A DNA stretch of 64,000 nt, taken from positions 62,001-126,000 of the forward strand of contig JAIEOQ010000001.1 of assembly GCA_019750335.1 (NCBI GenBank), given 5' to 3'. Within the stretch, counting starts at the first letter, position 1. Each line of letters begins with the position of its first letter. The stretch is from Candidatus Obscuribacterales bacterium. Its GTDB lineage: Bacteria > Cyanobacteriota > Vampirovibrionia > Obscuribacterales > Obscuribacteraceae. The translations under genes and the position numbers were made by a program. Below, in pieces: positions 41,557 through 49,729 of this stretch. The notes under the pieces were generated by a model. It was not told the origin of the DNA, made no database searches, and was given only the letters and a program-made list of their open reading frames with translations.

Positions 41557-43404
41557 GTGCCACAGTCTCTAGCCCAATTATTAGTTGAAAGAGTTCAAAC
41601 TTCCGGAACAAAAACCGCTGTCCGTTATAAGGAGAATCGCGGTCCTTACCGGGATATGACTTGGAACGATTTTGGTCGTTTGGTGCAGGAAATGTCCTAC
41701 GGGCTAATCTCCCTCGGTTTGGAATGCGGTGGTCGCGCTGCGGTTATGGCTCCGACTTCTTATCATTGGTCGGCAGCGGATATGTCCATTATCAGTGCTG
41801 CCGGTGTTTCGGTCCCTGTTTATCCAACAAGCTCAAGCTCCGATATCGAGCATATTCTCAATAATTCGGAAGCCGGCTTTGTTTTTGTATATAACGAAAA
41901 CCTTTTGAACAAAGTGCTTTCTTTGCGCGAAAAAATCCCGCAAGTGAAAAAGATTGTTCTCTTAACGACGCCGGCTAAAGGGCGCTCCATGTCCGATTTG
42001 AATGTGGATCGTGAATTGGTAATCGGTGTTGAAGAGCTGCTTGAGCTGGGCAGAACTTTGCAAGAAAAACAGCCGGAGCTTCTTAATGAGCGTCAAGCCG
42101 GCATTAAACGCGAAGTGCTGGCAACGATTATTTATACCTCCGGCACTACCGGTGTACCGAAAGGCGTGATGCTCACTCACGATAATATTCTTTCGGTAAT
42201 CGACGATCTGCCAGGTTTGTTGCCGATTGGCGAGAAAGACACTTATCTTTCTTTCCTGCCTTTGTCTCACGTATTTGAACGTATTTGCGGCGAATTCTAT
42301 TGGATTGCCAACGGTGCGGTTAGCGCTTACGCCGAAGGTATCGAATATGTCGCTAAGAATATGTCTGAAGCCAATCCGACAATTATGCTTGTCGTTCCGC
42401 GTATTCTCGACAAAATATACGGCAAAGTTAAAGCCGGTATTGATGGCGCTTCTCCACGCTCGAAAAAACTAATCGAATGGGCAATCGCCGTAGGCAAGCA
42501 AGTTCAAACGGTTAAAAACCAAGGTAGAGGACTGAGCGGCATATTAAAAGGTAAGTTCTGGCTTGCCGAAAAATTGGTGCTCGCTAAGTTGAGAGATCGG
42601 ATTAGCCCCACTCTACGTTTGATTGTCAGTGGCGGCGCGCCGGCTACGGCTGAAGTGATTGAGTTCTTCAACGCTATTGGTATCACCGTTCTTGAAGGAT
42701 ACGGGCTGACTGAAACTTCAGCTCCGACAAACGTCAATCGTATCGGCATAAACAAGTTCGGCACAGTTGGACCGAGGCTGGCTTCGGTTGAGATGCGCAT
42801 TGCCGACGATGGCGAAATCCTTTTCAAAGGGCCGACAATCTTTGGCGGTTATTATCGCCAAGCTGAAATGACTAAAGAAGTCTTTTCGGAAGATGGCTGG
42901 TTCCATACCGGTGATATCGGTGTTGTCGATCATGACGGCTATTTGAAGATTACGGATCGCAAAAAAGACATTATTGTCAATTCGGCCGGTAAAAATATTG
43001 CGCCGCAAAAGATTGAGACATTGCTCAAAACCATTCCTTTGGTTTCGCAAGTCACCGTATTTGGTGACAAGCGCAAAACTCTTGTTGCTCTTTTGACCCT
43101 TGATGAACAATCGTCAACTGAATTCGCCCGCGAAAAAGGCTGGAGCTTCAAGGACTTTGCCGAGCTTATTCAATCCAACGACTTGCGTAATCATTTGCAA
43201 AAGCAGATTGACGAGAAATGCAAAGCACTTGCTGATTATGAGTCTGTGCGTAACTTTGCCATCCTTGCTCATGAGCTTTCAGTGGAAAGCGGTGAATTGA
43301 CCGCCACACTAAAAGTTAAGCGCAATGTCGTTTATGCCAACTACAAAGGACTGGTTGAGTCGCTTTACAAAGAAGATTCAGCAGTCGCTGCCGGCAAACG
43401 TTAG
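41557..43404 (+). CDS. fadD: Long-chain acyl-CoA synthetase (AMP-forming)
   Basis: This enzyme activates fatty acids to acyl-CoA with ATP, on the inner face of the membrane. The AMP-binding motif is IIYTSGTTGVPKGVMLTH (about 189-206). Others are LSFLPLSHVFER, LEGYGLTETSAPT and GWFHTGDIG followed by KITDRKKDIIV. The 615 residues and the SHVFERICGEFYWI text are typical of the FadD15/LACS group. GTG 41557 follows AGGAGTGAGG. A supply for beta-oxidation would fit the ETF genes elsewhere in the window, though activation for phospholipid synthesis is also possible. Confidence 0.9.
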   Translation: MPQSLAQLLVERVQTSGTKTAVRYKENRGPYRDMTWNDFGRLVQEMSYGLISLGLECGGRAAVMAPTSYHWSAADMSIISAAGVSVPVYPTSSSSDIEHILNNSEAGFVFVYNENLLNKVLSLREKIPQVKKIVLLTTPAKGRSMSDLNVDRELVIGVEELLELGRTLQEKQPELLNERQAGIKREVLATIIYTSGTTGVPKGVMLTHDNILSVIDDLPGLLPIGEKDTYLSFLPLSHVFERICGEFYWIANGAVSAYAEGIEYVAKNMSEANPTIMLVVPRILDKIYGKVKAGIDGASPRSKKLIEWAIAVGKQVQTVKNQGRGLSGILKGKFWLAEKLVLAKLRDRISPTLRLIVSGGAPATAEVIEFFNAIGITVLEGYGLTETSAPTNVNRIGINKFGTVGPRLASVEMRIADDGEILFKGPTIFGGYYRQAEMTKEVFSEDGWFHTGDIGVVDHDGYLKITDRKKDIIVNSAGKNIAPQKIETLLKTIPLVSQVTVFGDKRKTLVALLTLDEQSSTEFAREKGWSFKDFAELIQSNDLRNHLQKQIDEKCKALADYESVRNFAILAHELSVESGELTATLKVKRNVVYANYKGLVESLYKEDSAVAAGKR

Positions 43405-43410
43405 GCTAAC

Positions 43411-44559
43411 TTAGAGCTGTTGAGCCGTTGCTGAAGCTGTGCGATCCGCCTTATCTAAGGCGACGACGCGCAGTACTCGCGAGCGTCCGGCTTCCAGTAC
43501 GAAGAGGATGCCGTCTTGGCTGAAAGTTACGCCGGTTGGATTGGCCAGTCCGGTTAAGAACGTATCAACGCGACCATCGCGGTTGATGCGATAAACGTTG
43601 CCTTTTCTTCCGGCTGTGACATAAATTCGTCCAAGGCTATCCATGGCCAAATTACCGTCAAACCCGTCGGCAAAATTGAATTCGTCCGGTTCGGCTACTT
43701 TGACCCGTGCCAACTCTTTGCCGTCCATGGTTCTTTTAACGATTGAACCGGTGGCATGTTCAAAAGACCAGAGATTGCTTTCTTGATCGATCAGTAATCC
43801 TTGGCTGCCATGGTTGTGTCCGCCGACGACTACTTGGTACTCTCCGAGACGATCGATTTTGAAGATGCCGCCTGTATTGGACGGGAAATTCGAAACGATT
43901 ACATCATCGTTAGGTGTAATCACCAAGTCTGCTAAGAATGTACCGCCGCCAGTCAATCCGCCATCTAATTGAGCGAGAACCCTGCCGCTCTTGTTCGGGT
44001 CGATTTTGTAAACAACCCCTTGGATCGTGGCGACAAAAAGTGTGCCTTTGCGGTCAAAACGTAGACCGGATATGGTTGTATTGCCGCGGATGCGAGCATA
44101 TTCGGTCAACTGTCCGGCTGAATCAATATGCCAGACGCTACCGTCAACAGCGAAATAAATACCACCGGGTCCCGGTGTCATGCGTGAAAAACGATTTGAA
44201 TAAGATGAATTCAGTTGTGAAAGAACGCGTACGGCATACCCCTTAGGTGGATCCGGTAGATCGACTAAAGGCAGACCGGTTCTGCGTTCACCGTCAAAGC
44301 TGACCAGGGTGTCGTCATCACCACCCTCTTCGGTTTCAGCGCTTGTAATATCAATGTGCAAAATAAGATGCAAGGGCACAAGAATGCGACGTACATGAAT
44401 TTGACCGTCACTTTCATGAGAGTAAGACTCCATGTCTATGTGGTCGTGGTCCACGGTCAGGACTCTGCCGGTAACGGTGTTGTGACAACCCATCCCATAC
44501 CAGATTTGAATCTTCTGGCGGCTTTCGACAAAGGTTTGCAGTCTTGTTCTGAAACTCAT
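43411..44559 (-). CDS. Beta-propeller protein of the SMP-30/NHL type
   Basis: Residues 1-100 form a separate N-terminal domain rich in His and Asp (VDHDHIDMESYSHESDG), possibly metal-binding. Residues 105-375 form a six-bladed propeller with the repeated blade-end pattern G-x-I/L-Y-x-A/V-x-G and DRKGTLFVATIQGVVYKID, as in gluconolactonase or NHL proteins. AGGGG precedes the ATG. No signal peptide. It converges with fadD with a six-base gap. No enzymatic residue set can be confirmed. Confidence 0.72.
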   Translation of the reverse strand: MSFRTRLQTFVESRQKIQIWYGMGCHNTVTGRVLTVDHDHIDMESYSHESDGQIHVRRILVPLHLILHIDITSAETEEGGDDDTLVSFDGERRTGLPLVDLPDPPKGYAVRVLSQLNSSYSNRFSRMTPGPGGIYFAVDGSVWHIDSAGQLTEYARIRGNTTISGLRFDRKGTLFVATIQGVVYKIDPNKSGRVLAQLDGGLTGGGTFLADLVITPNDDVIVSNFPSNTGGIFKIDRLGEYQVVVGGHNHGSQGLLIDQESNLWSFEHATGSIVKRTMDGKELARVKVAEPDEFNFADGFDGNLAMDSLGRIYVTAGRKGNVYRINRDGRVDTFLTGLANPTGVTFSQDGILFVLEAGRSRVLRVVALDKADRTASATAQQL

Positions 44560-44606
44560 AACTTACCCCTAGTGACCAAAGGCGCAGGCCTTATCTTTGT
44601 TACTTT

Positions 44607-45053
44607 TTACCCTTCTTTGGACCATTCATTGCGATTGATGATTAAAGCGTGATTCCAAAATTGTTCGAGCTTGTAGTAATCACGCTCTTTTTCCTGAAGT
44701 ATATGGACGATCACATCGTCGTAATCCATTAATACCCAGCGACCCTCCGTTTTTCCCTCTATTGATTTAGCTTTAATCCCCTCTTCGGAGAGCTTATCTT
44801 CGATGGCGTCAGAAATGGCCCTGACTTGAGCCGGTGACTGTCCGCCGGTGATTACGAAGTAGTCAGCCAGCACTGTAATGGACCTTACATCAAGAACGAG
44901 AGTGGCATTAGCTTTCTTCTCTTCGGCCGCGTTTGCGATTATTGATGCCACGACCTGCGTGTCATTTTTTGTCGAAGATCGAGAAGTTTTTGCCAAACGT
45001 TTCTGCTCTCTGGCGCTACATTGTCTTTGTGCCCAAAACTTTCTAGTTTTCAC
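44607..45053 (-). CDS. rsfS: Ribosomal silencing factor RsfS
   Basis: RsfS binds ribosomal protein L14 and blocks subunit joining in starvation. The conserved core is LVLDVRSITVLADYFVITGG (52-71), SPAQVRAISDAIEDKL, then GRWVLMDYDDVIVHILQEKERDYYKLEQFW. The frame starts at GTG 45053, but its GAGG is only one base away. A TTG at 44999 (residue 19) with GAGAG at good distance is an alternative. The N-terminal 30 residues are basic and poorly conserved. Confidence 0.92.
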   Translation of the reverse strand: MKTRKFWAQRQCSAREQKRLAKTSRSSTKNDTQVVASIIANAAEEKKANATLVLDVRSITVLADYFVITGGQSPAQVRAISDAIEDKLSEEGIKAKSIEGKTEGRWVLMDYDDVIVHILQEKERDYYKLEQFWNHALIINRNEWSKEG

Positions 45054-45097
45054 ACCTCAATTTCTGAAATATGCAGGCTGCAAAGAGGATGAGGGCA

Positions 45098-45136
45098 AAA
45101 GAAAAGGGAGACTGTGAAGCCTCCCTTTCCTTTTAT
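45098..45136 (-). terminator. Rho-independent terminator of the HU gene
   Basis: On the minus strand AAAGGGAG-(10)-CTCCCTTT forms an eight-base-pair stem followed by TCTTTT. It begins about 21 bases after the HU stop at 45157. The position and U-run fit a normal terminator. Confidence 0.7.
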
Positions 45137-45156
45137 AAGCAGTTAGTGAGCGCTAA

Positions 45157-45435
45157 CTATTTAGCAACTCTTTCTTTGAACTCTTTTCCGGCTGAGAAGG
45201 CAGGAACCTTCTTTGCTGGAACTTTGATTTTTTGACCCGGTTTTTGCGGGTTGTTGGTTTCGCGAGCTTGGCGTTGACGTTGTTCGAAAGTACCGAAGCC
45301 GACGAGAGTAACGCGCTCTCCCTTTGCAACGGATTCGATAACTACATCGGTCAAAGAACCAAGCATTTCTTCAACTGCTTTTTTGGTGTTGTTAGTACGA
45401 GCTGCAATTTCGGCAGCAAGTTCTGCTTTATTCAC
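45157..45435 (-). CDS. HU-family DNA-binding protein
   Basis: HU compacts and bends DNA. The 92-residue frame has the family hallmarks VTLVGFGTFEQRQRQAR and the arm region NPQKPGQKIKVPAKKVPAF. GTG 45435 is preceded by GGAGGAG six bases upstream. The frame can be read upstream to 45486 but has no matching residues. It could be HU or IHF; HU is more likely. It carries its own terminator. Confidence 0.95.
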   Translation of the reverse strand: MNKAELAAEIAARTNNTKKAVEEMLGSLTDVVIESVAKGERVTLVGFGTFEQRQRQARETNNPQKPGQKIKVPAKKVPAFSAGKEFKERVAK

Positions 45436-45567
45436 TGAGGACTCCTCCCACTGGCAAAAACCACGTAATCGGGAAGAATACAGCACCTAATGGCTCGGTA
45501 CAAGTCCGTAAACAAAAAATCTCGCTCTTCATAACCTATATATGCGCTATTCTCGATCCGCTAAGAA

Positions 45568-45611
45568 CGAGCATCCATGCCGCAGGACATAGTCCTCAGT
45601 ATGGATGCTCG
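45568..45611 (-). other. Long perfect hairpin in the 3' region of pnp
   Basis: CGAGCATCCAT and ATGGATGCTCG form an 11-base-pair perfect stem, and inside it AGGAC-ATA-GTCCT gives a further five pairs with a three-base loop. It lies 22 bases after the pnp stop. There is no long U-run on the minus strand (TTCTTAG follows), so it may be a terminator without U-run, a decay barrier, or a processing site. Confidence 0.55.
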
Positions 45612-45633
45612 GAATGTTTCACAAATTGTTTTA

Positions 45634-47781
45634 TTAAACAGTGGCGCCGACGGTAGCTTTTTCTTCTTCGCTTACGCCTTTCATCGTCAAGTTGACGCGA
45701 CCGCGGTCGTCGATCTCCTTGACTTTGACGATTACTCTTTGACCAAGGCTGACAACATCTTCGACTTTTTCCACACGACGATTTTCCAATTGCGAAATGT
45801 GGACAAGTCCTTCTTTGCCTGGAATAAGCTCAACAAAAGCTCCTACAGGGATGATGCGAGTTACTGTGCCGTGATAAATTTCACCGGCTGTAATCCGTTT
45901 TAGGAGGCGCACGATTGTATCGCGCGCCGCTTCACCACCGGCAGCTTCGACCGAACCGATGCGCACTGTGCCATCGTCTTCGATGTCAATGGTAGCGCCG
46001 GTTTCTTCAATGATCTTACGGATCATTTTGCCGCCAGGTCCAATAACGGTGCCGATATCATCTGGGTTAATACGCAATGTAAGGATGCGTGGAGCCCATT
46101 TTGAAAGCTCCTGACGTGGTGCGGCAAGTACCGCTTCCATCTTGTCAATGATGTGCATGCGGCCGCGTTTGGCTTGTTCAAGAGCAACTTTCATGATATC
46201 AAGCGAGATGCCTTCAATCTTGATGTCCATTTGTAAGGCGGTGATACCGTCTTTTGGTCCGGCAACTTTGAAGTCCATATCGCCGAGGAAATCTTCCAGT
46301 CCTTGGATATCGGACAAGATGGCGAAGCGATCGCCTTCGAGGATAAGACCCATGGCAATGCCGCCGACAGTAGCTTTAATCGGTACGCCAGCATCAGCAA
46401 GAGCTAAGCTGGAACCGCAAGTGGAAGCCATACTTGTCGAACCGTTGGATTCGAGAACTTCAGAAACAACCCGAATGATATAAGGGAATTCGTCTTCTGA
46501 AGGCAATACGCCAAGCAGGGCACGTTCTGCCAAGGCACCATGGCCGATTTCGCGACGTCCCGGTCCACGGTTAGGCTTAACTTCGCCGACGGACCAACCA
46601 GGGAAATTGTAATGGTGCAGATAACGTTTTTCTTTTTGCGGATCGATACCGTCTAACTTTTGAGCGTCGCCGCCGGTACCCAGGGTGCAAATCGAAAGCA
46701 CTTGAGTTGTACCGCGGGTGAATAATCCGGTGCCGTGTGTGCGAGCCAAAACGCCGACTTCGACCGAAATCGGGCGGATTTCATCGCAGCGACGTCCGTC
46801 GGCGCGCTTGCCGGTCTCGAGGACCTGGTTGCGCATCAATTCGGCTTCATGCTCTTCAAGATAAGCGGCCAAGTTTTTAGCCAAGCCGGTGCGAGTCGGA
46901 TGGTCTTCGGCTAAAGCTTCAACTGCTTCTTTAACTGCTGCTTTAGCTTCGTCAATCAGTCCGGCGCGTACTGCTTTATCCGTAACACCGTTCATTGAAT
47001 CGCGCAGTTTTTGACCGGCTTTTTCCTGAATGATCCGTGTTAATTCTTCGTCTTTCGGCGGTGGTGTGAATTCCTGTTTTTTGATGCCGAGCTCTGCTGT
47101 AAAGCGTTTTTGAGCTTCGCACTGGCGCTTGATTATTTGGTGGGCATGATCGATAGCGGCAAGTACGTCGCGCTCGCTGACAACTTTGCAACCGGCTTCG
47201 ACCATCATGATCGAGTTTTCGGTACCGGCAACAACGATATCTAAGTCGGAAGCAGCAATCTGTTCGTATGTTGGATTGGCGATCATCTGTCCGTCTAGTC
47301 TGGCGATACGGACTGCGCCAACCGGTCCCTTAAATGGTAAGCCGGCTAGTTCAACGGCGACCGAAGCGCCAAGTATGGCTAGAGTATCCAGAGGAAGCTC
47401 TCCGTCCGAGCTTTGAGCCATGGCTACTACCATTACGTCATTGCGGTAGTTGTAGTCAAAAAGCGGACGTAAAGGACGGTCGATTAAACGGCTGGTTAAG
47501 ATTGCTTTGTCCGGAGCTTTGCCTTCGCGTCTGGGGAAGCTTCCCGGAATGCGGCCGACACTGTATAGCTTCTCTTCGTAATCGACTAATAAAGGAAAGT
47601 AATCGATCCCTTCGCGGGGCTGTTTGCCGGCAGTACAAGTCACTAAAAGTTGATTGTCGCCGCAGCGTACTTCGCAGGCTCCGCTTGCTTGTCGTGCGGT
47701 ACGTCCGGTTGTGAATGTAACCGTTTGATTATCAATTTCAACGGAAAATGAGTGTGTTTTGGTTTGAGTTTCTGTTGACAT
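45634..47781 (-). CDS. pnp: Polyribonucleotide nucleotidyltransferase (PNPase)
   Basis: PNPase degrades RNA 3'-5' by phosphorolysis as a trimer. Two RNase PH-like halves (about 10-230 and 320-555) are followed by a KH domain (VIGPGGKMIRKIIEETGA) and an S1 domain (GTVTRIIPVGAFVELIPGKE). GTTQVLSICTLGTGGDAQ in the second half holds catalytic phosphate contacts. The length of 715 residues is normal. rpsO lies upstream with its terminator and a palindrome in between, the usual rpsO-pnp order. Confidence 0.97.
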   Translation of the reverse strand: MSTETQTKTHSFSVEIDNQTVTFTTGRTARQASGACEVRCGDNQLLVTCTAGKQPREGIDYFPLLVDYEEKLYSVGRIPGSFPRREGKAPDKAILTSRLIDRPLRPLFDYNYRNDVMVVAMAQSSDGELPLDTLAILGASVAVELAGLPFKGPVGAVRIARLDGQMIANPTYEQIAASDLDIVVAGTENSIMMVEAGCKVVSERDVLAAIDHAHQIIKRQCEAQKRFTAELGIKKQEFTPPPKDEELTRIIQEKAGQKLRDSMNGVTDKAVRAGLIDEAKAAVKEAVEALAEDHPTRTGLAKNLAAYLEEHEAELMRNQVLETGKRADGRRCDEIRPISVEVGVLARTHGTGLFTRGTTQVLSICTLGTGGDAQKLDGIDPQKEKRYLHHYNFPGWSVGEVKPNRGPGRREIGHGALAERALLGVLPSEDEFPYIIRVVSEVLESNGSTSMASTCGSSLALADAGVPIKATVGGIAMGLILEGDRFAILSDIQGLEDFLGDMDFKVAGPKDGITALQMDIKIEGISLDIMKVALEQAKRGRMHIIDKMEAVLAAPRQELSKWAPRILTLRINPDDIGTVIGPGGKMIRKIIEETGATIDIEDDGTVRIGSVEAAGGEAARDTIVRLLKRITAGEIYHGTVTRIIPVGAFVELIPGKEGLVHISQLENRRVEKVEDVVSLGQRVIVKVKEIDDRGRVNLTMKGVSEEEKATVGATV

Positions 47782-47871
47782 CTTGCATCCTAGAATGAGT
47801 TAAATAGCTATATGTGACAACGAGGCAGCATTTTGCCTGCCTGTCGAATCTGAGATGAAAAAGCAAAACCG

Positions 47872-47890
47872 TTGAGCAAAATTTGCTCAA
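47872..47890 (-). promoter_or_regulatory. Perfect 19-bp palindrome in the pnp leader
   Basis: TTGAGCAAA-A-TTTGCTCAA is a perfect 9-1-9 inverted repeat 91 bases before the pnp start, in the rpsO-pnp gap. It could be a protein operator. As RNA it can form a hairpin only by giving up central pairs for a loop. In E. coli the pnp leader has an RNase III-cut stem that mediates autocontrol; whether this repeat plays that part is not known. Confidence 0.5.
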
Positions 47891-47899
47891 AACATAAAA

Positions 47900-47926
47900 G
47901 CAGGCGGGCATTAAATACCCGCCTGC
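47900..47926 (-). terminator. Terminator or attenuator between rpsO and pnp
   Basis: GCAGGCGGG-(9)-CCCGCCTGC forms a perfect nine-base-pair GC-rich stem on the minus strand, followed by TTTTATGTTTT. It starts eight bases after the rpsO stop. Partial read-through into pnp is expected, as at the E. coli rpsO t1 terminator. Confidence 0.75.
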
Positions 47927-47933
47927 CGATGAT

Positions 47934-48203
47934 TTAGCGTCTCAGTCCGAGCTTTTCAATCAGCCCACGATAACGGGCATGATCTTCGCGACTAAGGTAT
48001 TGCAGCAATCTTCTTCTTTTTCCGACCATCATCAAAAGACCTCGACGGCTGTGGAAGTCTTTGGCATGGGTGCGCAAATGTTCGGTAAGTTGGTTAATTC
48101 TTTCGGTAAGGATGGCTACCTGCACTTCTGGCGAGCCGGTGTCCTTGGCATGTACTCTGTGGGTAGACAGGAGTTCTTGCTTTTTTTGTGCTTCTAGTGA
48201 CAT
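47934..48203 (-). CDS. rpsO: 30S ribosomal protein S15
   Basis: S15 binds the 16S rRNA central domain early in assembly. The 89-residue sequence has [22 protein letters not shown] and [22 protein letters not shown], characteristic of S15, with the highly conserved GLR end. The start codon is buried in a long leader hairpin and its Shine-Dalgarno is weak (AGCGGAA), suggesting feedback control. pnp is next on the strand. Confidence 0.97.
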   Translation of the reverse strand: MSLEAQKKQELLSTHRVHAKDTGSPEVQVAILTERINQLTEHLRTHAKDFHSRRGLLMMVGKRRRLLQYLSREDHARYRGLIEKLGLRR

Positions 48204-48263
48204 TCGTGTATTTTTCCGCTGATATTATTTACTATTAGGCGATAGTTGATAATATCACGAATG
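48201..48263 (-). promoter_or_regulatory. rpsO leader hairpin that closes over the start codon (candidate S15 autoregulatory RNA)
   Basis: Read on the minus strand, the leader begins CATTCGTG and ends CACGAATG, where the last three bases are the rpsO ATG: an eight-base perfect stem. Inside, GATATTAT pairs with ATAATATC and ACTAT with ATAGT, around the six-base loop CGCCTA. The 12-base bulge AGCGGAAAAATA holds the only Shine-Dalgarno-like sequence. The whole leader folds as one long hairpin. E. coli and other bacteria regulate rpsO through S15 binding to leader RNA of several unrelated shapes. Confidence 0.65.
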
Positions 48264-48344
48264 TTGGTTGCCAGGTCCCGAAACTGCGCTTGGTTAAGGG
48301 ATTTGCCCCATCGTGTTACATAAAAGTGTGTTTATGGAAGGCGC

Positions 48345-49052
48345 ATGGCCCGACTGTTTAAAACCCGAGAGCTTTTAAGCCGTTATCCCTGGCTGGATAC
48401 GGTACGCATGAATCTGCTTGGTTGGATTTGCAACCACGGCACGACCTTTTTTGACCGCAGTTACGCAATTCTAAAAATTATGTCACCGGAAGCCGCGCGC
48501 CTGCTTGAGGACCCAAATCGAGCGCCGGTTACTTTTGCTATTTATCACGGACGGATGGTTGGTACTCTCGGGCTTAAGCCACGAAAGCGCTTGACTATTC
48601 TTATAAGCCAGAGTCGGGACGGTGAAATGATTGCTCGCGGGGCTCAAGGCATGGGCTTTTCAACGGCAAGAGGTTCTTCTAAGCTCGGTGCTGTTAAGGG
48701 AGCGTTAGAGCTGGTGGAAGCTGTAAAAACAGGAAAAGACTTGGTTTTTATGGTTGACGGTCCGCGCGGACCTCGTTTTGAAGTTAAGCCAGGAATCGTG
48801 CGCATGGCCGAAATAACCGGTACGCCCATCGTTCCATTTATATGTTCTGCCCGCGGCGCCTGGTCCATGCCTTCTTGGGACAAATTTATGGCAGCTTCCT
48901 GGGGATCGCCGATCGTATATATATTCGGTGACCCGATTTATGTGCCAGCCCGCTGTACGGAAGACAAGCGGCAAGAAATACATAAACGATTGCAGGAGAC
49001 TATGGAGCATCTCCTGCAATCGGCGGATAACTTGTGGAGCTTACCTAATTAA
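48345..49052 (+). CDS. DUF374/LpxL-like lysophospholipid acyltransferase family protein
   Basis: The 235 residues carry the LPLAT core: FAIYHGRMVGT (histidine block), ISQSRDGEMIARGAQGMGF, ARGSSKLGAVKGALEL, and VFMVDGPRGPRFEVKPGIV. These strings are the DUF374 signature and occur in proteins next to LPS and lipid genes. It probably acylates a glycerol- or lipid-A-like acceptor at the inner membrane. The ends of this gene and the convergent ferredoxin gene overlap by four bases. Confidence 0.85.
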   Translation: MARLFKTRELLSRYPWLDTVRMNLLGWICNHGTTFFDRSYAILKIMSPEAARLLEDPNRAPVTFAIYHGRMVGTLGLKPRKRLTILISQSRDGEMIARGAQGMGFSTARGSSKLGAVKGALELVEAVKTGKDLVFMVDGPRGPRFEVKPGIVRMAEITGTPIVPFICSARGAWSMPSWDKFMAASWGSPIVYIFGDPIYVPARCTEDKRQEIHKRLQETMEHLLQSADNLWSLPN

Positions 49053-49273
49053 GGTTTTTGTAGCTCAGGCTTCCATTCGTCAAGAATGGCGCCTTCGATT
49101 GGGCATACTGACAAGCAGGCGCCGCAGTCAATGCAGGTGCTGTCATCAATATAAGTATATTTGGTGCCCTTGGTGTTGGTTTTACCATCTGCCCAATGGA
49201 TACACTCAACCGGACAAACGGGTATGCAATCGGCGATGCCTTCGCAAAGATCAGCAACGATTGTGTAAGCCAT
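49049..49273 (-). CDS. Two-cluster ferredoxin, cyanobacterial FdxA-like type
   Basis: The 74 residues carry cysteines at 10, 16, 20, 24 and 47, 50, 53, 57. The first set (CEGIADCIPVCPVEC) and the second (CIDCGACLSVCP) can hold a [3Fe-4S] or [4Fe-4S] cluster and a [4Fe-4S] cluster. The closing IEGAILDEWKPELQ tail resembles cyanobacterial 7Fe ferredoxins. It is a soluble electron carrier. Which enzyme uses it cannot be said. Confidence 0.9.
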   Translation of the reverse strand: MAYTIVADLCEGIADCIPVCPVECIHWADGKTNTKGTKYTYIDDSTCIDCGACLSVCPIEGAILDEWKPELQKP

Positions 49274-49450
49274 TGACGTCTCCTCACTTCTTCTCAGGAA
49301 TGGAACTAATTTCTTCTACCACTTAATCATGTGTCGCCCTTAGGGTCGAGCCATGCTAGCTAATTCTTAACACATTTCGCTTACCAGTTAAACTGTCAGT
49401 TTGTGCGTATATCATTTGAGTGTCCGTCATATTGCCGAAAGGACGTTGCC

Positions 49451-49729
49451 ATGAGCGATATCAAAATAAAAGTCAGTACTGCCAGTGGACAAGTGGTAGG
49501 GTTCTTGATCAACCCAAAAGTTGAGAATCTTTGTGATGCCGATTATGAAATCAGCGGCATCTTTGTGAATGAGGACGGAGTCCGCCTTGACAAGGTTGAG
49601 TGTAATCCGGAAGCAGTTCCGTACACTCTTGATTTCTCGCCAATGCCCGGACTTACTTTTAAGCAGTTGCGTCACGGTTATGTACAACGTGGCCGCCAGC
49701 CCGTTGTGATTACGGCTGTGAACAAGTAG
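49451..49729 (+). CDS. Small beta-rich protein, unknown
   Basis: ATG 49451 gives 92 residues with an AAAGGA site upstream. The sequence alternates strands (IKIKVSTASGQVVGFLI, YEISGIFVNEDGVRLDKVEC) and contains no motif I know. It converges with trmFO, overlapping by 20 bp. The frame extends upstream to 49403 without a ribosome-binding site. No signal peptide. Confidence 0.55.
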   Translation: MSDIKIKVSTASGQVVGFLINPKVENLCDADYEISGIFVNEDGVRLDKVECNPEAVPYTLDFSPMPGLTFKQLRHGYVQRGRQPVVITAVNK

